Assembly: GCA_946008205.1 (NCBI GenBank)
Contig: CAMGAZ010000077.1
Span: forward strand, 1-6,829
Length of the DNA stretch: 6,829 nt
DNA from: an uncultured Clostridium sp.
Lineage (GTDB): Bacteria > Bacillota > Clostridia > TANB77 > CAG-508
Direction of reading: 5' to 3'
The position numbers and the translations under genes were made by a program. Shown here piece after piece: positions 6,521 to 6,829 of this stretch (its first letter is position 1; each line of letters begins with the position of its first letter). A model generated the notes under the pieces. The model ran no database searches, had not been told where the DNA came from, and saw only the letters and a list, made by a program, of their open reading frames with translations.

Positions 6521-6829
6521 TCACTTTGCTTTTTTCTTTAAATAACTATCATATTGCTTAATAGAATCTGCATTTTTAGCAGCTAAATAATCGTTTATAT
6601 CAATTCCTGCAAGCTTAGCCATGGCAATCTCAGAGGAAGTTGCTTTAGGTTTATCCTTTGCATCTTCTACTGCTCCACCTGCTGTAGAATTAACATTTCC
6701 TAAGATTTCTTTTCTAGCTTGATTATTTTGCATTTTTGCTTCTACTTTGCGTTCTATTTCACTGTTAGTATTAATAGTTTTGGTTTTGTTGTAATTAATT
6801 GCATAATAAGATTGTTCGATAGTTAGGCC
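6521..6829 (-). CDS. C-terminal part of a charged protein upstream of the capsid gene, possible scaffold (5' end outside the window)
   Basis: The frame ends at the TGA complementary to 6521-6523 and is open for 102 codons to the window edge. The Met at 6733 is therefore probably internal: 32 more codons precede it, containing GLTIEQSYYAINYNKTKTIN, and no good ribosome binding site precedes that ATG. I cannot name the family from sequence. The visible part is helical and charged, with an Ala/Lys-rich centre (EDAKDKPKATSSEIAMAKLA), then GIDINDYLAAKNADSIKQYD and a basic end SYLKKKAK. Scaffolding proteins commonly lie immediately before the coat gene, are rich in charged helices and often end in a basic coat-binding helix. 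The capsid protein here has no built-in delta domain. These facts make scaffold the leading guess. Another minor head protein or a protease-scaffold C-terminus is also possible. The gap to the capsid start is 52 bases. Confidence 0.65.
   Translation of the reverse strand, partial: GLTIEQSYYAINYNKTKTINTNSEIERKVEAKMQNNQARKEILGNVNSTAGGAVEDAKDKPKATSSEIAMAKLAGIDINDYLAAKNADSIKQYDSYLKKKAK

Overview
The window looks like the virion-structure region of a tailed phage or prophage, most likely a short-tailed (podovirus-type) phage. The likely host is a low-G+C member of the Bacillota, perhaps a gut or clostridial bacterium. The DNA is clearly AT-rich, codons are A/T-ending, and most genes have strong AGGAGG-type ribosome binding sites. 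The clearest homology is to a Mu gpT-like major capsid protein, tail-fibre and tail-collar domains, a head-tail adaptor, and a P22 gp10-like beta-propeller tail protein. Host and phage genus cannot be fixed from this sequence alone.

Every gene is on the minus strand, so transcription runs from high to low coordinates and coding density is near total. In transcription order the window holds: the C-terminal part of a small charged protein (6829-6521, cut by the window edge, possibly the scaffold); the major capsid protein (6468-5545); a 72-base gap with a hairpin and U-rich tail resembling an intrinsic terminator or attenuator; a 694-residue tail fibre (5472-3388); a 174-residue mini-fibre joining a truncated pectate-lyase-like start to a tail-collar domain (3391-2867); a head-tail adaptor (2855-2205); a 508-residue beta-propeller tail protein (2202-676); an unrecognised 77-residue protein (674-441); and the start of an Asn/Gln-rich, almost uncharged protein that runs out of the window (426-1).

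The layout suggests a capsid module (scaffold? and coat) separated by the hairpin from a tightly packed tail module. In the tail module each junction is 14 bases or less, and the ribosome binding site of one gene usually lies in the last codons or stop of the gene before it. The adaptor and propeller protein would sit in series under the portal, with the fibre and mini-fibre attached to the tail for host binding. The Asn/Gln-rich protein lies where P22-like phages keep needle and ejection genes, but its role is open. I saw no tRNA, CRISPR array, insertion sequence, integrase, defence gene or diversity-generating retroelement. There is no gene-free stretch over 300 bases; the longest gap is the 72-base one.
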